A stretch of DNA of 64,000 nt, taken from JACTOJ01 sp032335695 (GTDB lineage Bacteria > Bacillota > Clostridia > Clostridiales > Clostridiaceae). A program made the translations under genes and the position numbers. The DNA lies in NCBI RefSeq assembly GCF_032335695.1, contig NZ_JACTOJ010000021.1:1-64000 (forward strand). The letters are read 5' to 3'. Numbering within the stretch: position 1 is the first letter of the stretch; each line of letters starts with the position of its first letter. The notes beneath the pieces were generated by a model. The model made no database searches. It had not been told where the DNA came from and saw only the letters and a program-made list of their open reading frames with translations. Positions 1 through 8,344 of the stretch are shown here, in pieces.

Positions 1-1
1 T

Positions 2-691
2 TCTGTTAGAGACAATAATGTCATTCGTAAGCTAGCCGCTTACATCATTCTTGGTATCAATGAAGATGGTAGAAAAGAAGTACTTTCCATTCAAATTGGT
101 GAGAATGAAAGTAGTAAATACTGGCTTAGTGTTCTCAATGAACTCAAGAATAGAGGTGTAGTCGATATTCTTATACTTTGCGCAGATGGTCTCACTGGTA
201 TTAAAGAATCTATAGCAGTAGCATTTCCTAATACTGAATATCAGCGTTGTATTGTTCATCAGGTGAGGAACACATTGAAATACGTACCTGATAAGGATAA
301 AAAGCAATTTGCTGCAGATTTGAAAACTATATATCATGCACCTTCTGAAGAAATAGGCTACGATCGCATGAAAAATGTTACTGAAAAGTGGCAGGAGCAT
401 TATCCAAATGCTATGAAGAGTTGGAGTACAAATTGGGATGTTATTAGCCCAATTTTTAAGTTCTCTGCTGATGTAAGAAAAGTTATTTATACCACAAACG
501 CAATAGAAAGCCTAAACAGCACTTATCGTCGCTTAAATAGACAGCGAAGCGTATTCCCAAGTGACACAGCATTGCTTAAGGCTCTATACCTGGCTACTTT
601 TGAAGCTACTAAAAAGTGGTCTCTTCCTCTAAGAAATTGGGGAAAAGTGTATGGAGAATTGTCCATCATGTATGAGGGAAGGCTCCAGTAA
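2..691 (+). CDS. IS256-family transposase, 3' part (5' end outside window)
   Basis: The reading frame is open from the left window edge to the TAA at 689-691, about 229 residues. It shows the C-terminal half of an IS256/MULE-type DDE transposase: a CADGLTG stretch with the second catalytic Asp near 185 nt, a CIVHQVRN motif, and the catalytic Glu in TTNAIESLN near 500-525 nt. The first Asp lies upstream of the window. Nothing in the visible part is frameshifted, so the element may be intact. It sits next to a decayed NlpC/P60 gene, so it may have taken part in rearranging this boundary. I could not define the right terminal repeat without the left end. Confidence 0.93.
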   Translation, partial: SVRDNNVIRKLAAYIILGINEDGRKEVLSIQIGENESSKYWLSVLNELKNRGVVDILILCADGLTGIKESIAVAFPNTEYQRCIVHQVRNTLKYVPDKDKKQFAADLKTIYHAPSEEIGYDRMKNVTEKWQEHYPNAMKSWSTNWDVISPIFKFSADVRKVIYTTNAIESLNSTYRRLNRQRSVFPSDTALLKALYLATFEATKKWSLPLRNWGKVYGELSIMYEGRLQ

Positions 692-771
692 CAAATAATA
701 ATAGCATGCCTAAAACGTCTTTCTTTAGGGGTGTTCTTGACATGCAACTAAATTGATACTATAGTAAAAAA

Positions 772-802
772 GACATGAAAGCCTCTTATCGGCTATCATG
801 TC
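772..802 (-). terminator. Intrinsic terminator-like hairpin (minus strand)
   Basis: A 12-bp arm (GACATGAAAGCC) pairs with GGCTATCATGTC with one mismatch. Read on the minus strand it is followed by a run of six T. No minus-strand gene is visible upstream of it, so it may be a leftover of the rearranged region. Confidence 0.45.
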
Positions 803-841
803 CTATCAATAATTATCATAGAAAGCTATTTACAGAAAAAC

Positions 842-1045
842 TTTCACACACTCGCATATGCCTCAAATTTCTTAGAAATTCCGTATCTATGAGGTGGAAC
901 AAGTCATTCTACAGGATTTGATTGCTCTGAATTTACTCAATACGTTTATTTGCATTTTGAAATTAAATCACTAAAAACTGGCAATGTAATAATAATATCA
1001 CCAATTAATGGATCGGATTATATTACAGCAATAAGAGTAAAATAA
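842..1045 (+). pseudogene. Decayed NlpC/P60 peptidase fragment
   Basis: In one frame this reads as an NlpC/P60 core: LAYASNFLEIPYL, an in-frame TGA at 890-892 where the related intact gene has Trp, then GGT..STGFDCSEFTQYVYLHFEI, then LKTGNVIII and a TAA at 1043-1045. The catalytic-Cys block is very close to the intact NlpC/P60 protein encoded at 31806-33065 (there FDCSGFTQYVYAHFGI). About 30 residues between HFEI and LKTG are deleted and the His-containing block is gone. There is no start codon or ribosome site. It is a dead paralogue next to an insertion sequence. Confidence 0.75.
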
Positions 1046-1089
1046 CTATATAACAGACTGTTACATAATTTATGAAAATCTCAAATAAT

Positions 1090-1144
1090 AATAACGCCAT
1101 GCATACAGATAGAAGAAATTTCTCTCTGTATGCATGGCGTTATT
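1090..1144. terminator. Perfect 20-bp inverted repeat (bidirectional terminator-like)
   Basis: AATAACGCCATGCATACAGA at 1090-1109 is repeated exactly in reverse at 1125-1144 with a 15-nt loop. The flanks are only moderately T-rich. It separates the decayed region on the left from the quinone operon on the right. Confidence 0.55.
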
Positions 1145-1384
1145 TATATTGAAGTAATAAATATTCGTTTTATGACAGCCACAAAATATAACTAATTTAA
1201 ATAGGTACAATTATATGTTGATCACGCATTTATGACATTTTGTATATTGCCATCACAAGAATCGAATCATTTCAATTAGAAAGCTATTAAATAATAAAAA
1301 ATGATTTGACTTCAGCTAATCTCATAAATTGGATCTTAAATTCTAAAACTTATGAAAATATAAGTATATTACATGTTTAAGTAT

Positions 1385-1439
1385 CTTTATATCATCTTCA
1401 CAGCATCTACATAATATCTACATATCTTCAAGATATACT
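1385..1439 (+). promoter_or_regulatory. 11-bp direct-repeat promoter, site 1 (quinone operon)
   Basis: Four tandem 11-bp units start at 1385, 1396, 1407 and 1418 (CTTTATATCAT, CTTCACAGCAT, CTACATAATAT, CTACATATCTT). A 5-nt gap follows, then TATACT at 1434-1439 as the -10. No -35 hexamer is evident. The layout matches twelve other promoters in this window and implies activation by an OmpR/PhoB-type regulator. The leader to the ATG at 1525 would be about 80 nt. Confidence 0.75.
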
Positions 1440-1524
1440 TTCAAAGTAATGATAACTTAATTAAGAAATATTTTAATATGTAATTTATCATAAGCTATAA
1501 AAGTGCACGAGAGGTGGTGAAATC

Positions 1525-2349
1525 ATGCTAAATTTTATTGAAGTAAATAATTTAATAAGAGAAGAACTTAATGAAGTGCAGTATATTTTAAAAGATATTG
1601 GTGATGACTTTAATAGTTCATCAAAAGAAATTTTTGATTTCTTTTTTAATACCCATGGAAAGTATCTTCGCCCAATACTTACAATACTTTCTGCAAAAGC
1701 CATAAAACCTAATATGACTACTGAACAGAGAGTACAGCTAATTAATCTGTGTGTAGCAATTGAGCTTATTCACAGTGCAAGCTTAGTGCATGACGATATA
1801 ATCGATAATGATTTGCTCCGTCGTGGACAAAAAACATTGAATAGTGTGTACGGGAGAAAAATAGCAGTTTTGGCTGGAGACACATTGTTTGCAAAAGCAT
1901 TTTCTATTTTATCTAGTATGCCAAGCAAAGAAAGCCAAGTAATAATGACACGAGTTGTTGAAAAAATGTGTATAGCAGAAATTGAACAAGCACATAATTG
2001 TGAAGTCTCTAAAGAAGATTATTTGAGGATAATAGAGGGAAAAACAGCGGTATTCATGAGTGCATGTTGTAAAATTGGAGCACTTGTGGTAAATGCAGAA
2101 AAACAACAAATTAGCTCATTAGAGCAATATGGCTTGAATCTAGGAATGGTATATCAAATAACAGATGATTGTATTGATGACGATTATAATTCTATCAAAA
2201 ATAATATAACAATTGAGAAGTCTAAAGAGTTTGTTATACAGGCAGAAGAATGTATTAAATCATTAGAAGAATCTATATATAAGGATGGACTTGTAAGTTT
2301 TTTAAATTATGTTATTGATTCATATAATCCTAAAATAAAGAAAGCCTAA
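1525..2349 (+). CDS. Polyprenyl diphosphate synthase, short form
   Basis: This 274-residue protein belongs to the trans-isoprenyl diphosphate synthases, which extend the C5-repeat side chain used for quinones. Visible motifs are HGKYLRP near residue 46, the first Asp-rich motif HDDIID near 91, a GDTLFAKAF segment, EGKTAVF, and the second Asp-rich motif TDDCIDDD near 213. After the second motif the usual block with conserved Lys, Gly, Asp-Leu and Gly-Lys residues is missing, so the protein is about 45 residues shorter than typical heptaprenyl synthases. The start is set by GAGAGGTGGTG upstream. It is the first gene of an operon with two UbiA and one UbiE homologue, so it probably makes the tail of a dedicated quinone. 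Chain length cannot be predicted. Confidence 0.85.
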   Translation: MLNFIEVNNLIREELNEVQYILKDIGDDFNSSSKEIFDFFFNTHGKYLRPILTILSAKAIKPNMTTEQRVQLINLCVAIELIHSASLVHDDIIDNDLLRRGQKTLNSVYGRKIAVLAGDTLFAKAFSILSSMPSKESQVIMTRVVEKMCIAEIEQAHNCEVSKEDYLRIIEGKTAVFMSACCKIGALVVNAEKQQISSLEQYGLNLGMVYQITDDCIDDDYNSIKNNITIEKSKEFVIQAEECIKSLEESIYKDGLVSFLNYVIDSYNPKIKKA

Positions 2350-2382
2350 TTAAAAAATTTTAATGCATGGGAGCGATTAAAA

Positions 2383-2883
2383 ATGAAATTCTTTAAAAAC
2401 AAATATTTTTCTATTGTATGGACCTTTTTACGTGTGTGGCTTGGAATACAATGGATAGTTCCAGCAATAGAAAAACTTAAAGATCCAACTTGGATTGGTA
2501 GCAAATCCGGTGTTGCAATAACAGGATTTTTAAAATCAGCAGTAGCAAAGTCAACTGGACAACATCCTTCTGTACAAGGATGGTATGCTTCTTTTGTACA
2601 AAATGTAGCTTTGCCTAACACAAAAGTTTTTACTTATTTAGTTCCTTTTGGTGAGCTTCTAGTAGGAATTAGTTTAATATTTGGTGCTGCTACTATCATA
2701 GGGTTGTTTGCAGGTGCTTTTATGAACTTAAATTATATGCTAGCAGGTACAACCAGTACTAATCCAATTCTTTATACTGTAGCTATAATATTAATTGTAG
2801 TAGGTGAAAATTCATATATAATTGGGCTGGATAGATTCATTGTACCATTTCTTAAACAAAAGTTTAAGAAGCGATTTGTCTAG
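2383..2883 (+). CDS. DoxX-family membrane protein
   Basis: A 166-residue membrane protein with about four hydrophobic segments (near 10-30, 80-100, 102-122 and 128-150). An N-terminal LRVWLGIQWIVPAIEKL and a central PFGELLVGISLIFGAAT match the DoxX/DoxD group. DoxD homologues are subunits of quinone-linked oxidoreductases such as archaeal thiosulfate:quinone oxidoreductase; other DoxX members have unclear roles. The gene follows the polyprenyl synthase by 33 nt with a GGGAG ribosome site and lies in the quinone operon. A quinone-interacting membrane role fits this setting but is inferred. Confidence 0.75.
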   Translation: MKFFKNKYFSIVWTFLRVWLGIQWIVPAIEKLKDPTWIGSKSGVAITGFLKSAVAKSTGQHPSVQGWYASFVQNVALPNTKVFTYLVPFGELLVGISLIFGAATIIGLFAGAFMNLNYMLAGTTSTNPILYTVAIILIVVGENSYIIGLDRFIVPFLKQKFKKRFV

Positions 2884-2986
2884 GGTGAATAGAAATAATA
2901 ACTATTAATTAACAAGCTGGGATTATTTTTATAAATTAATAAACAATTAGAGATAATTCGATTATGAGAGAGGAGTCAAACAAATA

Positions 2987-3508
2987 ATGAGAAGTAAAAC
3001 ATTCAAGGGGTTAATATTAAGCTTATTTTTTATACTAATATTTTCCAATGTGACCTTTGCAGATGAGATGAATATGGGAAATGTAATTGAGAAAAATGTT
3101 AATGGAATTACTGTACAATTATCTTTCAAAAACGAAAAACCTAAAACTGGAAAAGACCAAATAATGATTACATTAAAAGATAGTAAAGGAAAAGAAATTG
3201 ATAATGGAGAAGTTAATGTAATAGCTGAAATGCCGAATGATGATTCTATGAAAATGGATAGCAATGAGCCTATAAAGTTAAATCTTAAGAATAATGGCAG
3301 CGGACAATATATGAGTGACATTAAATTTACTAATAAAGGTCAGTGGACTGTTACGGCGGATATTACAATTGACGGAGTAAAGAATAGTGCTGATTTCAAT
3401 GTCGACGTTATTAACGGTGGGCCAAATTGGTTTGTTATAGGTGGTTTTGTAGGAATAGTTGCAATAATAATCATAGTAGCCGTAGTAAAAAAGAATAAGG
3501 CTAAGTAG
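2987..3508 (+). CDS. Exported, membrane-anchored FixH/YtkA-like protein
   Basis: The 173-residue product has a signal peptide (LILSLFFILIFSNVTFA, cleavage near residue 25) and an extracytoplasmic beta-sandwich-like domain. A C-terminal membrane anchor (WFVIGGFVGIVAIIIIVAVV) ends in a basic tail. The middle (EMPNDDSMKM, then GSGQYMSDIKFTNKGQWTV) is the pattern of FixH/YtkA-like domains, which occur in cytochrome-oxidase assembly and copper-handling loci. Several Met residues could bind Cu(I), but no fixed metal site is clear. It precedes the polyferredoxin gene by 21 nt, an association like ccoG-fixH. The function is inferred only. Confidence 0.65.
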   Translation: MRSKTFKGLILSLFFILIFSNVTFADEMNMGNVIEKNVNGITVQLSFKNEKPKTGKDQIMITLKDSKGKEIDNGEVNVIAEMPNDDSMKMDSNEPIKLNLKNNGSGQYMSDIKFTNKGQWTVTADITIDGVKNSADFNVDVINGGPNWFVIGGFVGIVAIIIIVAVVKKNKAK

Positions 3509-3529
3509 TAACGGAAAAGAGGTAGATTT

Positions 3530-4921
3530 ATGGCAAATATAAATAAAACCACCACTGAAGAAGAAAAAACATTAACCGAACAAAACGGAAAGAACTTATT
3601 GGAAAATAAGCTGTTTGCTAAATTTGTTAAAAGTAAATGGTATCCAGGCATATTTCAAATATTTGTAGGAGCGGTGTTCACATTTATTGTGATTCAGTTG
3701 CTATTTGGTCCAGAAGAAGCACATGATAACTTTGGAACAGCAGGAACTTGGGTATTATGGTGGCCGATTCTACCGATTATGCTTTTTTTAACAGGAAGAT
3801 TTTGGTGCACTATATGTCCATTTGGAGCATTAAGTGACCTAGTTCAAAAATTTGTAGGTAGCAAAAAGCCGGTTCCTAAATTCTTGAAAAAGTATGGAGT
3901 TTGGATTATTGATGCAATGTTTTTAGCAATTACTTGGAGTGATCACGTATTTGGTATTGTTGAAAATCCTAGAGGCTCAGGTACATTACTTTTATTAATA
4001 ACATTAGGAGTGATATTTTCTGGAGCATTTTGGGAGCGTAGAACTTGGTGTAGATATCTTTGCTTCCTAGGAGGATTATCTTCAAACTATTCTAGAGCTG
4101 GTATATTACAACTTAGAGGAACCAAAGAAAAATGCTCAAAATGTACAGTGGCAGCTTGCTATAAAGGAACTGATAAGGCACCAGGGTGCCCAATGTTTGA
4201 ATTTCCTAAGACGATGGAAAGCAATTCAAACTGTAATATATGCGGTAACTGCGTGAAAAATTGTCCTAATAACTCAATTAAAATATCATTTAGAAAACCT
4301 ACCCAGGAATTATGGTTCATAAGAAAACCTCAACTAGAAGTTTCATTTTTAGCGGTTGTTATTATGGGAATTGTATTTGTTCAAAATGTTACTATGCTTA
4401 AAATATGGGATGGTATTTTATCATGGCTTGAAAATACAATTGGAACAACTAGTTATTATGTAACTTTCACTATAACCTTCATTATAGCTATGGCAATACC
4501 GGTTCTATTATTGGCTGGGACAGGCTTTATAGCTAAAAAATTTAATGGAGCCTCAATTAAAGAAAACTTTACAAAGTTTGGGTACGCTATAATACCTTTA
4601 GATTTAGCTGCGCACATAGCACATAACTTATTTCATCTATTAGCTGAAGGAAAATCTATTTGGTACACTTTTATAGGATTATTTGGAATTGAAGCGCATA
4701 ATGCTTCAACTGCAATTCTAGATGATCCAACAATACAGGCTTTACAATTCTTATTAATAGCAATTGGAACATTAGGATCTATATATACTGTATATAGGAT
4801 TGCTAAGAGCAATTTTAAAGAAAAGAAGACAAGTGTAACTATTGTATATACTATACTATTAATATTACTTGCAATAGCTAATATATTACTGTTTTCACTA
4901 CCGATGGCTATGCGTATGTAG
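3530..4921 (+). CDS. NapH/NosR/CcoG-like membrane polyferredoxin
   Basis: A 463-residue polytopic protein. It carries two CxxxC(P)-type motifs at membrane edges (FWCTICPFGAL near 96 and TWCRYLCFLGG near 177) and two [4Fe-4S] ferredoxin motifs (CSKCTVAACYKG near 203 and CNICGNCVKNCPNNS near 236). Several helices follow. Proteins of this design (NapH, NosR C-terminus, CcoG) move electrons between the quinone pool and extracytoplasmic or metal-reducing partners. The C-terminal half has His residues in AAHIAHNLFHLLAEG and EAHNAS that could be ligands. It follows the FixH-like gene and precedes UbiA, so it belongs to the redox operon. Donor and acceptor are unknown. Confidence 0.8.
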   Translation: MANINKTTTEEEKTLTEQNGKNLLENKLFAKFVKSKWYPGIFQIFVGAVFTFIVIQLLFGPEEAHDNFGTAGTWVLWWPILPIMLFLTGRFWCTICPFGALSDLVQKFVGSKKPVPKFLKKYGVWIIDAMFLAITWSDHVFGIVENPRGSGTLLLLITLGVIFSGAFWERRTWCRYLCFLGGLSSNYSRAGILQLRGTKEKCSKCTVAACYKGTDKAPGCPMFEFPKTMESNSNCNICGNCVKNCPNNSIKISFRKPTQELWFIRKPQLEVSFLAVVIMGIVFVQNVTMLKIWDGILSWLENTIGTTSYYVTFTITFIIAMAIPVLLLAGTGFIAKKFNGASIKENFTKFGYAIIPLDLAAHIAHNLFHLLAEGKSIWYTFIGLFGIEAHNASTAILDDPTIQALQFLLIAIGTLGSIYTVYRIAKSNFKEKKTSVTIVYTILLILLAIANILLFSLPMAMRM

Positions 4922-4936
4922 TTAGAAGGAGTAAAG

Positions 4937-5839
4937 ATGGACAATAAAAGATTTAAGACATTGATTAGGGCTACAAGACCCTTCTCTATGACTGGTTCTG
5001 TAATTCCAGTCATACTAGGATCAATACTTGCGATTCAAGAATCTAAATTTTATTTCGGATATTTTGTTTTATCTGTAATTGGCATAGTTTTATTGCAAGC
5101 TTCAGTAAATTTACTTAGTGACTATGACGATTTCGTTAATAAAGTTGATACTAGAGAATCTTATGGTTCTAGCGGAGTAATTATTGAAGGACTCTTAACA
5201 GCAACTGAAGTGCGAAGAATAGGAATCACTTTTTTATTCTTAGGATGCCTTGATGGGTTAGTGTTAGCGTACAATAGAGGGAGTTTTATTGTTATTATTG
5301 GGATTATAGGAGCTATATTGGGTTATTTTTATACTGGAAAACCTTTGAATCTAAAATATAGAGGACTTGGCGCACCAGTAGTTTTTGTAAATTTTGGGCC
5401 ACTAATGGTATTAGGGTCATATTACTTACAAGCTCAACAAATAACATTGAAGGCTTTTCTAGTATCAATTCCAATAGGATTGTTAACTACAGCAATTTTG
5501 CATGCAAATGATATTAGAGATATTAAGAATGATAAGAAAGCTGGTATTAAGACACTATCAATTATGGTTGGGAAAAAAAATGCGGATAGGATATATATTG
5601 GTTTAATAATGATTTCATACGTTTCTATTTGCATAATGAGCTTATATGGATTTATTTCATATTGGAGTTTTATTTGTTTAATTACCTTACCAGTTGCAGT
5701 TAAAAACATAAATAAATTAAGGGTATCAAATAATTCGGAAACAGCAATTCTACAGTTAGATAAAGAAACTGCTAAGTTGCAAGGTCAATTTGGAATTCTC
5801 CTAATTGTTTCGCTAGTTTTACCTCTTGTACTGATATAG
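4937..5839 (+). CDS. UbiA/MenA-family prenyltransferase (first copy)
   Basis: This 300-residue intramembrane prenyltransferase attaches a polyprenyl chain to an aromatic quinone precursor. The two Asp-rich sites are present: NLLSDYDDFVNKVD near residue 58 and HANDIRDIKNDKKAG near 191. Around eight to nine hydrophobic segments are visible. It starts 15 nt after the polyferredoxin stop behind AGAAGGAG. A second, distinct UbiA is encoded at 7284-8180 in the same operon, so the two may act on different aromatic acceptors. No men or ubi ring-forming genes are in the window, so the quinone type is not known. Confidence 0.85.
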   Translation: MDNKRFKTLIRATRPFSMTGSVIPVILGSILAIQESKFYFGYFVLSVIGIVLLQASVNLLSDYDDFVNKVDTRESYGSSGVIIEGLLTATEVRRIGITFLFLGCLDGLVLAYNRGSFIVIIGIIGAILGYFYTGKPLNLKYRGLGAPVVFVNFGPLMVLGSYYLQAQQITLKAFLVSIPIGLLTTAILHANDIRDIKNDKKAGIKTLSIMVGKKNADRIYIGLIMISYVSICIMSLYGFISYWSFICLITLPVAVKNINKLRVSNNSETAILQLDKETAKLQGQFGILLIVSLVLPLVLI

Positions 5840-5854
5840 AAAGGTGGAAAGCGT

Positions 5855-6481
5855 TTGGTAATGATTAACAGAAGTGATAAATTGGCCAGAATCTCATTAA
5901 CTATTGTACCGGTATTATGGTATATAATATTTGTATTAAAGCCATTTAATTTTTGGATAGAAATGAGCATATCTATTTTATTTTTGGGTATTATTGCTGT
6001 AGCAGGAGATAGAGAGTTATTATCACTGAAAAAATTGACTCTTAAAAATATCTTAATAGGAGTGGGCTCAGCTGTATTATTATATTTTGTTTTCTATGTT
6101 GGTAATATTATTTCTGGATATTTATTTCCTTTTAAGGATGCACAAATAACTTCTGTTTATAGTAACAGAGCACAAGGAAGTTCACTATTGATTGGATTAT
6201 TATTGCTATTTATTATAGGACCAGGAGAAGAAATATACTGGCGTGGTTTTATACAAAACACTCTTTCAAAAAAATTTGGAGAAAACAAGGGATATATATT
6301 GGCGACTTTACTGTATGCTGGTGTTCATATAATAACATTTAATTTCATGCTCGTTGTGGCAGCTCTAGTATGTGGAATGTTTTGGGGATGGATTTATAAA
6401 AAAGAAAGAAATCTTGCTACTATAATAATATCACATGCAGTTTGGGACTTTAGCATATTTGTTTTGTTTCCTTTAATGTAG
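5855..6481 (+). CDS. CPBP-family intramembrane metalloprotease (Abi/Rce1-like)
   Basis: The 208-residue membrane protein has the three CPBP motifs: GPGEEIYWRGFI near residue 125, a GVHIITFN block near 154, and SHAVWDFSIF near the C-terminus. The Glu-Glu/Arg and His residues expected for the metal site are all there. Translation probably begins at TTG 5855, 7 nt after AAAGGTGG; ATG 5861 is the alternative. These proteins cleave peptides or modify membrane proteins, and some confer bacteriocin self-immunity. Its place between UbiA and UbiE suggests a role with the membrane redox proteins, but no substrate is apparent. Confidence 0.8.
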   Translation: MVMINRSDKLARISLTIVPVLWYIIFVLKPFNFWIEMSISILFLGIIAVAGDRELLSLKKLTLKNILIGVGSAVLLYFVFYVGNIISGYLFPFKDAQITSVYSNRAQGSSLLIGLLLLFIIGPGEEIYWRGFIQNTLSKKFGENKGYILATLLYAGVHIITFNFMLVVAALVCGMFWGWIYKKERNLATIIISHAVWDFSIFVLFPLM

Positions 6482-6499
6482 AGAGAAAGAAGGTTAATT

Positions 6500-7201
6500 A
6501 TGGCCGAAATTAAAACAGATGTTCAAGGTATATTTTCATCTATTGCAAAAAGATATGATTTGTTAAATTCCATATTAACTTTAAATATTGACAAGGTATG
6601 GAGAAAAAAAGCTATAAAACTAGGCAAAATAAAAAAAAATAACAAAGTGCTAGATTTGTGCTGTGGTACAGGTCGAATGATAGATTATGAATGCAAAGCT
6701 GTTGGGAAAAGTACTTCGGTTATAGGTATAGATTTTAGCCAAGAAATGCTTAATGTAGCAAAAAAAAGACTTGAATATTTATCAAAAGATTATAAGTTTG
6801 ATCTAATTAAAGGAAGTATTTTAAAATTGCCTTTTGAAGATAATACTTTTGATTGCATAACCATTGCTTTTGGGCTCAGAAATATCAAGGATACAAACAA
6901 AGCATTATCAGAAATGTATAGAGTTTTAAAGCCAGATGGCAAAGCAATATGCTTAGAACTTTCAAAACCCAATATATCAATTCTAAACTTAATATATAAC
7001 ATATATTTTAATAATGTGTTACCAGTAATCGGGTATATAGGAACTGGGGATAAAAAAGCATACTACTACCTTAGAGACTCAGTAAATAATTTTATGACAA
7101 AAGATCAGCTTAAACAGCAGTTTCAAAATAATAAATTCAAAAGTAACGGTTATAAATCCTTAACTTTTGGAATTGCATCTATACACTATGGGATTAAATA
7201 A
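6500..7201 (+). CDS. UbiE/MenG-type quinone C-methyltransferase
   Basis: A 233-residue class I SAM methyltransferase. The SAM-binding motif is VLDLCCGTGRM near residue 50, followed by VIGIDFSQEM, FDCITIAFGLRNI and YRVLKPDGKAICLELSKP. The GLRNI and DKKAYYYLRDS signatures are specific for the UbiE/MenG family, which methylates demethylmenaquinone or the ubiquinone precursor at the last steps. ATG 6500 has AGAAAGAAGG upstream. It lies between the two prenyltransferase genes and would complete the quinone made by the operon. A strong hairpin follows its stop codon. Confidence 0.88.
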   Translation: MAEIKTDVQGIFSSIAKRYDLLNSILTLNIDKVWRKKAIKLGKIKKNNKVLDLCCGTGRMIDYECKAVGKSTSVIGIDFSQEMLNVAKKRLEYLSKDYKFDLIKGSILKLPFEDNTFDCITIAFGLRNIKDTNKALSEMYRVLKPDGKAICLELSKPNISILNLIYNIYFNNVLPVIGYIGTGDKKAYYYLRDSVNNFMTKDQLKQQFQNNKFKSNGYKSLTFGIASIHYGIK

Positions 7202-7243
7202 ATTAAAGAGAAGTTTGATAATAAATCAAGCTTCTCTTTAATT
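7201..7243 (+). terminator. Hairpin after the UbiE/MenG gene
   Basis: A 19-bp arm beginning AATTAAAGAGAAG pairs with its complement ending CTTCTCTTTAATT with one mismatch and a 5-nt loop. The T-run is weak. The next gene starts only 40 nt later with no promoter visible, so readthrough or partial termination is likely. Confidence 0.6.
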
Positions 7244-7283
7244 ACTATAAAAAGTTTACTCTGGCGATAAAAGGAGGTAGAAA

Positions 7284-8180
7284 GTGAGTTTTAAAACAAT
7301 ATTAAAGATTATGGATTTAAAGACTCTTGTAGCGGGATTTGTTCCCGTAGTTTTAGGATCTGTTTATTCGATGTATGCTTTTGGCAGATTTAATATTTTA
7401 TATCTTATATTATTAATAGTTGCCATGATGCTTGTTCAGAGTGCTACTAATATGATTAATGACTACTTTGATTTTAAGAAAGGTGCAGATGAGAATAAGA
7501 GTGGAGATGAGAAAGCTCTAGTTAGCGGTGAAATTAGTTCAAAACAACTTGTGTTTGTAATTGTTTTGTATCAGCTCACGGCCTTCTTAATAGGGATGTT
7601 TATTGCTAGTGAAACAAGCTACTACATTTTACTGGTTGCTGTTTTAGGAGGAATAATTTCTATTTTGTATGCTTTTGGACCTTTACCTATTTCTTATACT
7701 CCAGTAGGTGAAGTTATTGCTGGCGTTACTATGGGAATTGGCATTACAACGACAGTAATTTATATTCAATCAGGCATATTTAATTTAAGAACTGTTTTAG
7801 TTGCGTTACCTACAGCATTATTTATAGGCACAATACTATTAACTAATAATTTAAGTGATATGAAAGAGGATATAGAAGCGGGGAGAAAAACGTTACCCAT
7901 TTTAATAGGTTCCGAAAAAGCCAATAAGCTATGGGTTTTTAATGTAATAATGCTAATTATATTGACGATAGCTCTCGTATTTATGGATATCTATCCTGTT
8001 ATCGTATTAGTTTGTACCATTTTAATATTTCCTTATAAAACAGTTTTTAGCTTTTTAGATTACGATAAAAATATCAATACAAAAGCTAGAAGTATGGGAC
8101 TTATAGGCAAGGTAGGATTAAAATATCATTTATCTGTAGTCATTGGATTAGTAATTGCAATCATATTAATATATATTTAG
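7284..8180 (+). CDS. UbiA/MenA-family prenyltransferase (second copy)
   Basis: A 298-residue UbiA-superfamily protein starting at GTG 7284 behind AAAGGAGG. The first Asp-rich motif is NMINDYFDFKKGAD near residue 59 and the second is NNLSDMKEDIEAG near 191, with about nine hydrophobic segments. The DYFDFKKGAD form is typical of MenA (1,4-dihydroxy-2-naphthoate polyprenyltransferase) more than of the first copy. It probably ends the quinone operon, but a hairpin separates it from the UbiE gene. Two UbiA homologues with one polyprenyl synthase recall loci making a specialised demethylmenaquinone, though that comparison is inferred. Confidence 0.85.
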   Translation: MSFKTILKIMDLKTLVAGFVPVVLGSVYSMYAFGRFNILYLILLIVAMMLVQSATNMINDYFDFKKGADENKSGDEKALVSGEISSKQLVFVIVLYQLTAFLIGMFIASETSYYILLVAVLGGIISILYAFGPLPISYTPVGEVIAGVTMGIGITTTVIYIQSGIFNLRTVLVALPTALFIGTILLTNNLSDMKEDIEAGRKTLPILIGSEKANKLWVFNVIMLIILTIALVFMDIYPVIVLVCTILIFPYKTVFSFLDYDKNINTKARSMGLIGKVGLKYHLSVVIGLVIAIILIYI

Positions 8181-8280
8181 AAGCTTATAAAGTATCATAA
8201 AGACTAATATTTAAGATATGAAGTATACTTTAAATTTTAACTCAGAATTTATTGAATTAGTTAGCAGACCTACACATAGC

Positions 8281-8314
8281 AGAAGTTTATATTTTATAAG
8301 CTTCTATTTTTTTA
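8281..8314 (+). terminator. Intrinsic terminator after the second UbiA gene
   Basis: AGAAGTTTATA pairs with TATAAGCTTCT over a 3-nt loop, followed by seven T. A near-identical copy of the left arm (AGAAGCTTATAAA) overlaps the UbiA stop codon at about 8180-8192, so two mutually exclusive hairpins are possible. Confidence 0.7.
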
Positions 8315-8344
8315 CAAAGATTTATTTAGTTAATTACTTCCTTT

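Larger units (their letters stand above)
692..1384. other. Gene-poor stretch between the transposase and the quinone operon
   Basis: Apart from the NlpC/P60 remnant and the two hairpins listed separately, I see no coding sequence. The part from 1150 to 1380 is AT-rich with no open frame and no recognisable RNA gene. Confidence 0.6.

Noticed and set aside
263..691. A complete small transposase starting at ATG or GTG 263
   Set aside because: The same frame is open to the window edge with transposase sequence, so the gene starts outside the window.
7201..7283. A separate promoter for the second UbiA gene
   Set aside because: Only about 40 nt lie between the hairpin and the GTG start, with no -10/-35 pair, so expression by readthrough is more likely.
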